Shown in pieces: positions 1 through 9,945 of a DNA stretch of 37,314 bases; position 1 is the first letter of the stretch, and each line of letters starts with the position of its first letter. This DNA comes from DASRDZ01 sp035652335. Its GTDB lineage: Bacteria > Chloroflexota > Dormibacteria > Aeolococcales > Aeolococcaceae. The notes under the pieces are model-generated. The model saw only the letters and a program-made list of their open reading frames with translations, was not told where the DNA came from and ran no database searches. The stretch lies in the NCBI GenBank assembly GCA_035652335.1, contig DASRDZ010000046.1, positions 1-37,314 of the forward strand, read 5' to 3'. A program made the translations under genes and the position numbers.

Positions 1-96
1 CGCGGTCGGTCCGCGCGGCTCTTCGCGGTACGGTTGTCCGGTGCTACCCTCAACGGACGCAGGGGGGCAGGACATGCAGAGCAGGCACTGATCGCC

Positions 97-597
97 ATGG
101 ATGTCGAGAAGCTCTCGGGCGCCGCGCTGCTCCGAGCGCGCATCGCCGAGGCGCGCGCCCATCTGGACGAGCAGAACGAGCACCTCAGCCGGCTGCTGGC
201 CGCCTGCAACGCCACCCGCGCGGCGCGCGCCCAGGCGATGGCACCCGCGCGCCGGATCTTCGCCATCGACGTCGTCCGTCTCGGCGAGGTCGAGGTGCTG
301 GTCACCCGGCAGGCGGTCCGCGACGGCAACGCCGTCCGGCGCCTGACGCCCACCGAGTGGCAGCTGCTCCTCTTCCTCCTCGACCAGCCCGGCGTCGTGC
401 ACACCCGGTCGGAGCTCGCCGGGGGCGCGTGGGGCTCCGGGTACCACGGGCGTGACACGGAGGTCGAGGTCTACGTCTCCCGCCTGCGCCGCAAGCTCGG
501 CCGCTCGGGACGCCTGCTGGAGACGGTCCGCGGGCGCGGCTACCGGCTGGCGCTCGGCGCCCCCCAGGCGGACCTGCCGGCCGCCATCAGCGCCTAG
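97..597 (+). CDS. OmpR/PhoB-type winged-helix DNA-binding protein without receiver domain
   Basis: A 166-residue protein. Residues about 10-50 form a charged, heptad-like helix rich in Ala, Arg, Glu and Leu. Residues about 55-153 form an OmpR/PhoB C-terminal winged helix: the LTPTEWQLLLFLL segment starts the fold, EVEVYVSRLRRKLG (about 122-135) is the recognition helix, and ETVRGRGYRL is the beta-hairpin wing. There is no phosphoacceptor receiver domain, so it is not a normal response regulator; the N-terminal helix may dimerise it or bind a partner (inference). The ATG at 97 is chosen; an in-frame TTG at 34 would add 21 residues. It lies 65 nt upstream of cheB on the same strand, which suggests shared regulation with the CheB/CheR pair. 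The target is unknown. Confidence 0.8.
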   Translation: MDVEKLSGAALLRARIAEARAHLDEQNEHLSRLLAACNATRAARAQAMAPARRIFAIDVVRLGEVEVLVTRQAVRDGNAVRRLTPTEWQLLLFLLDQPGVVHTRSELAGGAWGSGYHGRDTEVEVYVSRLRRKLGRSGRLLETVRGRGYRLALGAPQADLPAAISA

Positions 598-609
598 ACC
601 GCCGGGCCC

Positions 610-626
610 GCGGCGTCCTTCGCCGC
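610..626 (+). terminator. Possible stem-loop after the winged-helix gene
   Basis: GCGGCG, a TCCTT loop, then CGCCGC: a perfect 6-bp stem 13 nt after the stop codon at 597. No T-run follows, so intrinsic termination is only a weak suggestion. Confidence 0.25.
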
Positions 627-662
627 CCCGCGAGGCGGAGCACGATTGAGTACGCTACGAGG

Positions 663-1279
663 ATGGGACCTGCGGCGGCGCACCCGCCCGCCGGGTCGGT
701 CGGCGCGGCTCCGTCGAGGACCATCCTCGTCGCCTCGTCGGCAGGTGGCCTGAACGCCCTGCTCGTCCTCCTTCCCGCGCTGCCGAGGGACTTCCCCGCG
801 TCCGTGATCTGCGTCCAGCACATGCACCCCCACCAACCCAGCTTCCTGGTCCAGATCCTGGCCCGGCGGTGCGTCCTCCCCGTGGAGTTCGTCGAGCCCG
901 GGTCGACGCCGCTGGCGGGGCACATCCTGGTCGCACCGCCCGGCCGCCACGTCATGGTCGGGGCCGACGGGCGCCTGGAGCTCGGCGACGCGCCGCCCGT
1001 CAACCACGTGCGCCCCTCCGCCGACCTGCTCTTCAGCTCCGCCGCTGCGGTGATGGGAAAGGGCACGGTCGCCGTGGTGCTGACCGGCACCGGCCACGAC
1101 GGGGCCGCCGGCGCCGCGGCGGTGTGCGAGGCGGGCGGCACGGTCGTCGTGCAGTCCCCGGCCGACTGCGAGTTCCCCGGCATGGTCGAGGCGACGATGG
1201 AGCTGGTCGAGCCCGACCTGGTGCTGCCCATCGCGCAGATCGCGCCGGCCCTGGAGCGGATGGCGGCGGAGGCGGCGGC

Positions 1280-1283
<4 letters not shown>
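663..1283 (+). CDS. cheB: CheB-type protein-glutamate methylesterase, catalytic domain only
   Basis: A 206-residue protein that is almost entirely a CheB methylesterase domain, which removes methyl groups from (or deamidates) receptor glutamates and glutamines. The catalytic triad is visible: Ser26 in SSAGGL, His53 in VQHMHP, and Asp146 in TGTGHDGAAG. The receiver domain of classical CheB is absent, as in the CheB half of CheB/CheR fusion proteins. The start is ATG 663, with a -10-like TACGCT at 651-656 six nt upstream, suggesting a leaderless transcript. The stop TGA (1281-1283) overlaps the GTG start of the CheR gene at 1280, so translation is probably coupled. No chemoreceptor, CheA or CheW gene lies in the window, so the substrate may not be a chemotaxis receptor. 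Confidence 0.93.
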
Positions 1284-3136
<1,853 letters not shown>

Positions 3137-3146
3137 CCGCGGCGCC

Positions 3147-3989
3147 GTGCCCGAGACGCGCGAGGAGCTGCTCTCCCGGCTGCTGAGCGGGCCGCTCGAC
3201 CACTTCGTCGAGGAGCGCAACCGCCTCGCCCGCGAGCTGCGTGCGTCCGGCGACCGCGACACGGCGTCCTGGCTGGCGGCGCTGCGGCGGCCGGCGCCGC
3301 ACGTGTGGGCGCTCGATCAGCTGGCACATCGCGACCAGCACGCGGTGCGCACGCTGACCAACCTGGGGCGGCGGCTGGCCGACGCGCAGTCGCGCACGGT
3401 GCGCGGCGACCGCGAGGCGGCGCGCGAGATGCAGGAGCTGAGCCGCGAGCTGCAGCGCGCCGTCGACGACGCGGCCCGGCGCGGGCTCGAGGTGCTGCGC
3501 GAGGCGGGGCACGGCGCTGCGGCAGGCGCCGCGCTGTCGATGGCCAACACCCTGCGCGCGGTGCTCGCCGGCGACGACGCGGCGCGGGCGGAGCTGGAGG
3601 AGGGACGGCTGCTGGCGCCGGTCGAGCCGGGCTTCGGCTTCGGGGCCGGCTCCGCGTCGTGGGAACCGATGCCGGCGCCCTCGCCGGCTGTCACGGGGCG
3701 TTCAGCCGCACCCGCCGAGCGGGATCCGGACCCCCGGCGCGTGGCGGCGGAGGCCGCCGCCGAGGCCGCCACCGCCGCCGAGCGCGAGGTCTTCCAGCGC
3801 CGCACCGAGCAGCGCCGCGCCGACGACCGGGTCACCGCCCTGCGCACCCGCCTCCAGGAGGTGCAGGCGGAGCTGAGCGCGGCGGAGGAGGGGTCGCGAG
3901 CCGCCGGCGAGCGGGTGCGCCAGGCAGTCGAGGCCGCCCGCGCCGCCCGCCGCGAGGCCGACCGCCTCGCCGCCGCCGGGCCTGGCTAG
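3147..3989 (+). CDS. Arg/Ala-rich helical protein of unknown function
   Basis: A 280-residue protein with start GTG 3147, only 10 nt after the CheR-PAS stop, so probably in the same operon. Residues 1-150 are helical and contain the block LAALRRPAPHVWALDQLA, a pattern I associate with uncharacterised actinobacterial hypothetical proteins (recalled, not searched). After a Pro/Gly-rich linker (about 155-200), residues 200-280 form a strongly charged Arg/Glu/Ala helix that looks like a coiled coil. No signal peptide, membrane segment or catalytic motif is visible. Its stop is shared with the gene on the opposite strand through the four bases CTAG at 3986-3989. A scaffold or DNA-associated role is possible, but nothing proves it. 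Confidence 0.7.
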   Translation: MPETREELLSRLLSGPLDHFVEERNRLARELRASGDRDTASWLAALRRPAPHVWALDQLAHRDQHAVRTLTNLGRRLADAQSRTVRGDREAAREMQELSRELQRAVDDAARRGLEVLREAGHGAAAGAALSMANTLRAVLAGDDAARAELEEGRLLAPVEPGFGFGAGSASWEPMPAPSPAVTGRSAAPAERDPDPRRVAAEAAAEAATAAEREVFQRRTEQRRADDRVTALRTRLQEVQAELSAAEEGSRAAGERVRQAVEAARAARREADRLAAAGPG

Positions 3990-5404
3990 CCGATCAGCGA
4001 CACCACCGGGCTGGCCAGCGGCATGCCGCCGGTCGAGCCGTGGAAGGGCGCGTCACCGAAGGCGAAGACGCCGCCGTCGCTGGCCACCAGCCAGTAGCCG
4101 TTGCCGCTCGGCGTGGCCGACATGCCCACCACCGGCTGGGCCAGGGGATGGCCGCCGGTCGAGCCCTTGAAGGTGGCGTCGCCGAAGCAGAAGATGCCGC
4201 CGTCGGCGGCGACCAGCCAGTAGCCGCGTCCGTCGGGCGTCGAGGCCATGCCCACCACCGGCTCGACCAGGCGCATCCCGCCGGTGGAGCCGTAGCCGCC
4301 GGCGTCGCCGAAGGGGAAGACCCCGCCGTCGCGCGCCACCAGCCAGTAGCCGCGGCCGCTCGGGGTGGCCGCCATGCCGACGATGGGCTGGTTGAGGTGG
4401 GTGCCGCCGGTGGAGCCGTAGAAGCCGGCGTCGCCGAAGGCGAAGATGCCGCCGTCGGAGGCCACCAGCCAGTAGCCGCGCCCGTCGGGCGTCGAGGCCA
4501 TGCCGACCACGGGCTGGTTGAGCCGCTCCCCACCCGTGGAGCCGAACCAGCCGGCGTCGCCGAAGGTGAAGATGCCGCCGTCGCCGCCCACCATCCAGTA
4601 GCCGCGGCCATCGGGGGTCGGCGTCGCGGCGACGACGGGCCGGGCCAGCGGGTGGCCGCCCATGGAGCCGTAGAAGCCGGGGGCCTCGAAGTCGAAGATG
4701 CCGCCGTCGGCGCCCACCAGCCAGTAGCCGGGACCCGGCCCTGCGATCGCGGTGCCGGGGGCGGGTCCTGCGGGCGGGGGTGCCACGCCGCTCGACGCCG
4801 TGGCGGGGAGCTGCGCGAAGTCCTCGGTGACGATCCAGACGCTCCCGTAGGGCGAGCCCGCGCCGCTCCAGGTCTGGCCGGGCGCCGTGGCCCAGGAGCC
4901 CACGCCGACGTCGGTGTAGCCGGCGTTGAGGATGTTGGCGCGGTGGCCGGGGCTGTTCATCAGCGCCGTGTTGAGATACGCGGCCGCCGCGGCGACGTCG
5001 GTGACGCCGCTCTCCCAGCCGATGTTCTCGCCCGCCGACTGGTAGGGGACACCGTCCGCCTGCATCACGTTGAACACGTTCTGCGAGCCGCAGATGGTGT
5101 GCGAGAAGTAGTTGCGCTGCCCCATGTCGGTGGAGCGCCCGGCGATGCTGAACCCGCAGCCGCCGTACGGCGTGGTCTCGGCGATGCCGGTGAGCTGGTC
5201 GTTCCAGCGCAGCGCGGGAAGGCCGTTCTGGGCGCGGTCCTGGTTGACCAGCCGGAACATCGCCTGGTCGAAGCTGAGGTCGGCGTGCGCCACCTTCGGC
5301 GACACGGCGAGGCCCGCGGCGGTGGCGAGCCCGGCGAGCACGGCGCCGCTCAGCAGGGTGCCGAGGACACGGCGCAGACGGAGGGGCGGGCGACCGTGAG
5401 GCAT
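3986..5404 (-). CDS. Secreted CAP (SCP/YkwD-type) domain protein with six C-terminal 42-residue repeats
   Basis: A 472-residue protein. Residues 1-41 are a Sec signal peptide (Arg-rich start, hydrophobic core, likely cleavage after AHA). Residues about 45-200 are a CAP domain with the typical GENIGW and SPGHRANILN motifs. A Pro/Gly/Ala linker follows, and residues 226-472 are six 42-residue repeats built on GYWLVxxDGGIFxFGDAxFxGSTGG. Such repeats are common in secreted proteins of high-GC Gram-positives, but their role is unsettled; a beta-propeller-like wall- or glycan-binding module is a guess. No sortase motif or membrane anchor is seen. The start is ATG 5404, with GGAGTA (5419-5414) as a ribosome site 9 nt away. 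A cyclic di-GMP-I riboswitch precedes it, so expression should follow c-di-GMP level. Confidence 0.93.
   Translation of the reverse strand: MPHGRPPLRLRRVLGTLLSGAVLAGLATAAGLAVSPKVAHADLSFDQAMFRLVNQDRAQNGLPALRWNDQLTGIAETTPYGGCGFSIAGRSTDMGQRNYFSHTICGSQNVFNVMQADGVPYQSAGENIGWESGVTDVAAAAAYLNTALMNSPGHRANILNAGYTDVGVGSWATAPGQTWSGAGSPYGSVWIVTEDFAQLPATASSGVAPPPAGPAPGTAIAGPGPGYWLVGADGGIFDFEAPGFYGSMGGHPLARPVVAATPTPDGRGYWMVGGDGGIFTFGDAGWFGSTGGERLNQPVVGMASTPDGRGYWLVASDGGIFAFGDAGFYGSTGGTHLNQPIVGMAATPSGRGYWLVARDGGVFPFGDAGGYGSTGGMRLVEPVVGMASTPDGRGYWLVAADGGIFCFGDATFKGSTGGHPLAQPVVGMSATPSGNGYWLVASDGGVFAFGDAPFHGSTGGMPLASPVVSLIG
3989..4729 (-). repeat. 126-bp tandem coding repeats (six units)
   Basis: Five full units and one shortened unit of 126 bp encode the GYW(L/M)V-DGG-FGDA-GSTGG repeats of the CAP protein. 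Every unit boundary falls at the GYW triplet and every full unit is exactly 42 codons. The units vary at third positions and in a few residues, so the array is not freshly amplified. Confidence 0.9.
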
Positions 5405-5432
5405 GTGAGGGGGTACTCCGGTCGGCCCCGGT

Positions 5433-5517
5433 GGACTCCTTCGGCGGCCCGGCTGTCTCGCGGAGACCCGTGGCTTTGCGTCCCCTCCTCACGGAGGGTT
5501 TGCTCTTGTCGGGAGCC
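5433..5517 (-). promoter_or_regulatory. Cyclic di-GMP-I (GEMM-I) riboswitch upstream of the CAP protein gene
   Basis: Read on the minus strand, the segment shows GEMM-I hallmarks in order: GAGCAAACC (P1 to P2 junction), a CCCTCC/GGAGGG stem closed by the GNRA loop GTGA, the invariant GGGACGCAAAGCCACGGG (5484-5467), a GTCTC/GAGAC stem, then CAGCCGGGCCGCCG (5455-5442). The ends GGCTCC (5517-5512) and GGAGTCC (5439-5433) pair as P1 with one bulge. Downstream, GGGG near 5428 can pair with CCCC near 5410 and enclose the GGAGTA ribosome site (5419-5414), which suggests control of translation. The direction of the response cannot be read from sequence. Confidence 0.92.
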
Positions 5518-5690
5518 GACGCCACGAACTCTACGGGGGGCGCCGCGGGCTCGGACCGGGCGTCGCCCCTTGGTGCTCCGCCCGCAACCGAGGTGTCACA
5601 CCGCGCCCTGACCGTGAGTCAGCCGCGGGCGGGGCAATTCCTGGCAATGTTTTCCGATCGACCGCTGTCTTTTCTGTTCATGGCGGGCGG

Positions 5691-5707
5691 CCCGCACCGA
5701 GTGCGGG
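5691..5707 (+). promoter_or_regulatory. Inverted repeat just upstream of the HTH gene
   Basis: CCCGCAC, spacer CGA, GTGCGGG: a perfect 7-bp inverted repeat ending 6 nt before the GGGGAGG ribosome site (5714-5720) of the next gene. The rest of 5518-5690 holds no gene I can support. An AT-richer patch (about 5635-5682) may hold the promoter. The repeat could be an operator for the HTH protein itself or a 5'-UTR hairpin. Confidence 0.45.
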
Positions 5708-5726
5708 TTGCTCGGGGAGGCTGCGG

Positions 5727-6119
5727 ATGTCGCCGTCGACGACGGGGGGTCGCCGGGAGCCACCGGCGCTGCAGAGGCGGGTGCAGAGCCTCGTCACCGT
5801 GTGCCGGCGGCTGGGCTCGCATCTCGACGTCCTGGAGGACGCCCTCGCACCCGCCGCGGACGCCCTGGCGACGGGAGCCGACCCCGGCGCCGCGCTCGAC
5901 GTCCTGCTGGAGAGCGGCGCCGTCGGCGTCGCGCTGCAGGCCACGGAGGCCATCCGCGAGTACGAGCGCGCCCTACGATTGCTTCGTGGCGCAATCGTCG
6001 GGGCGCTGGTCGACGACCAGGGCATGACCTACTCGGCAGCCGCCGAGCGGCTCGGCCTCTCGCGAACGGCGGTGTCACGACTCCATGGCGCCCACCTGGA
6101 AGGCGACCAACGTCCGTAG
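5727..6119 (+). CDS. Small helix-turn-helix protein (sigma-region-4-like HTH)
   Basis: A 130-residue protein with start ATG 5727 behind a strong GGGGAGG ribosome site. Residues 15-95 are mostly helical and form no recognised domain. Residues 101-122 (MTYSAAAERLGLSRTAVSRLHGA) are a helix-turn-helix like those of sigma region 4 or short phage-type regulators. No sensor or catalytic motif is visible. It precedes the GGDEF-EAL gene by 91 nt on the same strand and diverges from the riboswitch-controlled CAP gene, so it may regulate either one (inference). A helix pair followed by a C-terminal HTH suggests a dimeric repressor. Confidence 0.72.
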   Translation: MSPSTTGGRREPPALQRRVQSLVTVCRRLGSHLDVLEDALAPAADALATGADPGAALDVLLESGAVGVALQATEAIREYERALRLLRGAIVGALVDDQGMTYSAAAERLGLSRTAVSRLHGAHLEGDQRP

Positions 6120-6210
6120 GACTCTGGTGACCAACGGCCCTGGCCGCACCCCGGGGTAGCCCGCCGAGGGTGGGAGCATGCCCGCCCGCATCCTGAATCT
6201 CTGCGCATAG

Positions 6211-9200
6211 ATGGCCGTCCTCGCGCCGCCCTCGCGATGGCTGCAGCCGCAGGGCGCAGTCCGCCGCGGCGTCACCGCGGCGAGCCGTGCCATGCGGGTC
6301 GCCGGTTTGCGCCGCGGCGGTGCCCTGCCCGTCGTCCTCCTCGCCGCCGCGGTGCTCACCGTGCCCGCCGCCTTCGGCACCAGCGCCCTGCCGACCACCT
6401 CGTTCCTCGGGCTCGCCGCCGCCGCCGGCGGCGTCCTGGCCCTCGGGATCGGCGGCATCGCCATGCTCGACTCGCGCACCCACCACGACCGCCGCGGAGT
6501 GGCCAACACCGTGCTGGGCACGGCGCTGAGCCTGGTCATGCTCTGCCGCCTGGTGCTGTGGGTCCTCGGCGTCGAGGGGCGCATCCCCCAGCACACCGCG
6601 GTCGCCGGCGACGAGTGGTTCTTCGGCGCCATCGTGATGGTCACCGCGCCGGTGCTGGCCTGGGGCGGGACGCACCCGCCCAGCGCCGACCCCCGCCCCG
6701 AGACCAGGCTCGGCGCGGCGTTCGCCATCGGGACGGTGCTGGGCGTGGCGGTGGCGGGCAGCGCGGCCCTGCTGTGGTGGATCGGCGGCGACATGCTCGA
6801 CCACCTCGACGACGCCATCGGCATCACCAGCGCCACGCTGGCACTGCTGCTGGTGCTGCGGGCGGTGCGTCGCGGCGCCTCGGTGCGGCCGGGGACGCGG
6901 GCGGCGCTGGCCCTCATCGGCGCAGCCTGCGTCGCCGAGGCGCTCAGCGCAGCCTCGTTCGACCCCTACTGGTATGCGGCCCAGCTGGCCATCCTCATCG
7001 GGCTCGCCGCCCTGTTCCTCGGCAAGGTGCGGCTGCTCGGCACCGCGATGCGCACCGAGCACCAGCACCTCTGGGAGCTGCGGACCCTCCACTGGGCGGC
7101 GCAGCGGCTCACCTCCACCCTCGACGTGCAGGAGCTGCGCAGCATGGTCGTGGCCATCGCGGCGCGGGTGCTCACCCCACCAGGCGTGCAGCAGCGGCGG
7201 GCGTCGCTGTTCCGCGTCGAGAAGGGACGGTTCGTCCTGGTCGCGGACAACGGCGACCACGAGTCCCGGCTCGCCGGTGCGTCCTTCCTGCAGTCGTCGT
7301 TGCCCGCCTGGCGGGAGGCCGTTGCCAGCCGCGAGGTGCGCTCGCTCGACATCCGCACGGCACGGATCGGATCGGATGCGCGCGCCGTCCTGGGGCGGGC
7401 GGGGCTGGGAGCGCAGATCGTCGCGCCCGTCGTCGTCGGCGGGGAGGTGGTGGGACTGCTCGCCGCCGGCACGCCCCTTCCCTGCCGGTGCTCCGCGGCG
7501 GAGATCGGTGCGCTGCGTGGCATCGCCACCCTTGCCGGCCTCGCCTTCGACAACGCCTGGCGCTACACCGACGAGCATCGCCTGGTCGAGACGCTCTACC
7601 GGCTCTCGGCGGCCAACACCGACGCGGCGCGCGCCGACGACACCGGCGCCGTGCTGGAGCGCGTCGTCCACGCCGCGGTGGAGCTGACCGGCGCGCGCTC
7701 CGGCGCCGTCGTGCTGCTCGACGAGGACGGCGTGACGTCGCACGTCGCCACCACGCGCGACGACGAGCGCGCCGTCCTGGAGCGGTTCGTCGCCGATCTC
7801 GGCGGCGCTCGGGTGGCCGCGCCCATCCCGGGACGCACAACCGCCTTCCGCGTCGATGACGTGCTGCGCACGGCGCCACCCGAGATCGTCGCGGCGCTGC
7901 ACGCGTCGGGGGTGCAGGTGCTCCTCGCCGTTCCCCTGATGCGCAACGAGACCCCCGCAGGCGTGCTCTACGTCGCCGAGCGCAGCGACGGCGTCACACA
8001 CGAGTTCGGCGCCAACGACGAGGCGGTGCTGCTCGCGCTGGCGGCGCACGCCATGGTGTCGGTCGGCAACGTGCAGATGATGCGCCGCCTCGCCGAGGCC
8101 AGCCTCCTCGACCCGCTCACCGGACTGGGCAACCGCCGCGAGTTCGACCGCGTCCGCGGTCTGCGCCCTCGCGCCGGCTTCGCCGTTCTGGCCATCGATG
8201 TCGACAACTTGAAGGTCGTCAACGACGAGGCGGGGCACGAGGCGGGCGACGCGGTGCTGCGGGCGGTGGGCGCCACGCTGGCCAGCGCCGCCCGCCCCGA
8301 CGACCGGGCCATGCGCGTCGGCGGTGACGAGTTCTGCCTGGTGGTGCAGGGCGCCGACCTCGAGGTGGGCCGCAGCGTCGGAGAGCGCCTCAGGTCCGCG
8401 CTGCGGGCGGCCTCGGTCCCCCACGGCCAGGCCGGGGTCAGCATCGGCGTCGCCCCCGGCGAGCCCGGCGACGCCGTCGAGGCGGTCTGGCGCGTCGCCG
8501 ACCTCAACCTCTACCGGGCCAAGGCCGACGGCCGCGACCGCCTCGTCGCAACCACCAAGGTGGCGGGCTCCGCGCCGCGATGGGAGGAGGTGGTTCGCAG
8601 CGCCTTCCAGCCTGGAGGGCTGCGCACCGTGTTCCAGCCCGTCGTCGACCTCCGCAATGGCGCCGTCGTCGGATTCGAGGCGCTCTCGCGTCCGCAGGCG
8701 ACCCCGCCGGGCGAGAGCGTCGACGGGTTCTTCACCGCGGCGCAACGCCTCGGCATGATGCGCGACGTCGACTGGCTCTGCCGGCGCACCGCCCTGGAGA
8801 CGGCGGCGAAGCTGCCGCCCGGCACCACGGTGTTCGTCAACGCCAGCACCGGCGCCCTGCTCGACCCCGTGCTCGCCCCCGACCAGATGGAGCTGCTGGC
8901 CGCCTCGCTCGGGCTGGACCCGTCGAACCTCGTCCTGGAGCTCACCGAGCGCGAGCTGGTCTCCGACCTCGTGCATCTCGCCGCGGTGCTGGCGCGCTAC
9001 CGGCGCAGCGGCTTCCGCTTCGCCCTCGACGACGTCGGCACCGGCCGGAGCACCCTCGCCCTGCTGGTCGCCGGGGAGCCGGAGTTCCTCAAGATCGCCG
9101 GCAACATCGTCACCTCCACGGCGCCGGCCGCCGAGGGCCTGCTGGACGCCGCCATCGCCTTCGCCGAGCGCACCGGCGCCGCGGTCGTCGCCGAGGGCAT

Positions 9201-9321
9201 CGAGGACCAGGCGGTGGCGTCGCGGCTGGTCGCGCGGGGCGTGGTGCTGGGCCAGGGGTTCGCCCTGTTCCGCCCCATGGAGCTGGACGGCGCGAGGGGG
9301 CTGGCCGAGCGCGGACGCTAG
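6211..9321 (+). CDS. Membrane GAF-GAF-GGDEF-EAL c-di-GMP synthase/phosphodiesterase
   Basis: A 1036-residue protein. Residues about 37-271 hold roughly eight membrane helices forming an undefined sensor. Two GAF-like domains follow (about 290-450 and 470-625). The GGDEF domain starts at DPLTGLGNRREF (634); the catalytic motif GGDEF is intact at 704-708, and RPDD five residues before it matches the RxxD inhibitory site. The EAL domain has EAL at 823-825, NAST, ELTERE, DDVGTG (from 940), a Lys in FLKI, Glu995 in VAEGIE and the final GQG, so the metal and catalytic set looks complete. Both making and breaking of c-di-GMP are therefore possible; which dominates is unknown. The nearby riboswitch and HD-GYP protein support a local c-di-GMP circuit. 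Confidence 0.95.
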   Translation: MAVLAPPSRWLQPQGAVRRGVTAASRAMRVAGLRRGGALPVVLLAAAVLTVPAAFGTSALPTTSFLGLAAAAGGVLALGIGGIAMLDSRTHHDRRGVANTVLGTALSLVMLCRLVLWVLGVEGRIPQHTAVAGDEWFFGAIVMVTAPVLAWGGTHPPSADPRPETRLGAAFAIGTVLGVAVAGSAALLWWIGGDMLDHLDDAIGITSATLALLLVLRAVRRGASVRPGTRAALALIGAACVAEALSAASFDPYWYAAQLAILIGLAALFLGKVRLLGTAMRTEHQHLWELRTLHWAAQRLTSTLDVQELRSMVVAIAARVLTPPGVQQRRASLFRVEKGRFVLVADNGDHESRLAGASFLQSSLPAWREAVASREVRSLDIRTARIGSDARAVLGRAGLGAQIVAPVVVGGEVVGLLAAGTPLPCRCSAAEIGALRGIATLAGLAFDNAWRYTDEHRLVETLYRLSAANTDAARADDTGAVLERVVHAAVELTGARSGAVVLLDEDGVTSHVATTRDDERAVLERFVADLGGARVAAPIPGRTTAFRVDDVLRTAPPEIVAALHASGVQVLLAVPLMRNETPAGVLYVAERSDGVTHEFGANDEAVLLALAAHAMVSVGNVQMMRRLAEASLLDPLTGLGNRREFDRVRGLRPRAGFAVLAIDVDNLKVVNDEAGHEAGDAVLRAVGATLASAARPDDRAMRVGGDEFCLVVQGADLEVGRSVGERLRSALRAASVPHGQAGVSIGVAPGEPGDAVEAVWRVADLNLYRAKADGRDRLVATTKVAGSAPRWEEVVRSAFQPGGLRTVFQPVVDLRNGAVVGFEALSRPQATPPGESVDGFFTAAQRLGMMRDVDWLCRRTALETAAKLPPGTTVFVNASTGALLDPVLAPDQMELLAASLGLDPSNLVLELTERELVSDLVHLAAVLARYRRSGFRFALDDVGTGRSTLALLVAGEPEFLKIAGNIVTSTAPAAEGLLDAAIAFAERTGAAVVAEGIEDQAVASRLVARGVVLGQGFALFRPMELDGARGLAERGR

Positions 9322-9356
9322 GATGGGCGCCCACACCGTTTGGGAGGGAGCCCGTC

Positions 9357-9830
9357 ATGCCGCAAGTCTCGATCGACATCGACGCCACGCCGGAGGCGGT
9401 CTACGCGCTGGTCTCCGACCTGCCCTCGATGGGGCGCTGGAGCCCGGAGTGCTACCGCTGCGACTGGCAGGACGGCGCCACCGCCGCCGCGCCGGGAGTG
9501 CGCTTCATCGGCCGCAACCGCATCGGGATGCGCCGCTGGAGCACCCACGGCACGGTGGTCGTGGCCGACCCCGGCCGCGAGCTGAGCTTCGACGTCCAGT
9601 ACATGGGCCTGCCGGTGTCACGCTGGACGTACCGGATCACGCCGCGCGAGGGCGGCGTCACCCTCACCGAGTCGACCGAGGACCGGCGCGGCGCGGTCGT
9701 CCGCGGCCTGGGCACGCTGCTCCTGCTGGGCACGCCCGGCGCCGACCGCACCCGGCGCAACGAGGAGACCATGGCGGTGACGCTGCAGCGGCTCAAGGCG
9801 GAGGCCGAGAAGACCGCAGCCGCCGTGTAG
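9357..9830 (+). CDS. SRPBCC (START-like/polyketide cyclase) family protein
   Basis: A 157-residue protein with start ATG 9357, six nt after GGGAGGGAG. The sequence begins with VSIDIDATPEAVYALVSDLPSMGRWSP, the typical first strand and helix of the SRPBCC fold, and ends in a long C-terminal helix (RTRRNEETMAVTLQRLKAEAEK) that closes the hydrophobic pocket. Members bind lipids or aromatic ligands, or act as cyclases or dehydrases; the ligand is not predictable here. It lies 35 nt after the GGDEF-EAL gene and 115 nt before the HD-GYP regulator. A -10-like TAGGAT overlaps the upstream stop codon (9319-9324), so it may also have its own promoter. Confidence 0.85.
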   Translation: MPQVSIDIDATPEAVYALVSDLPSMGRWSPECYRCDWQDGATAAAPGVRFIGRNRIGMRRWSTHGTVVVADPGRELSFDVQYMGLPVSRWTYRITPREGGVTLTESTEDRRGAVVRGLGTLLLLGTPGADRTRRNEETMAVTLQRLKAEAEKTAAAV

Positions 9831-9945
9831 GCGACGGACCTGGCCCGAACTCGTGTAACGATCCGGTGTCGCCGCTCCCCACGGTGAAGATTCGTGAATA
9901 CTTGCTACTCGCGGTATCACCAACAGGGTGGGTGGCGGAGGAACC

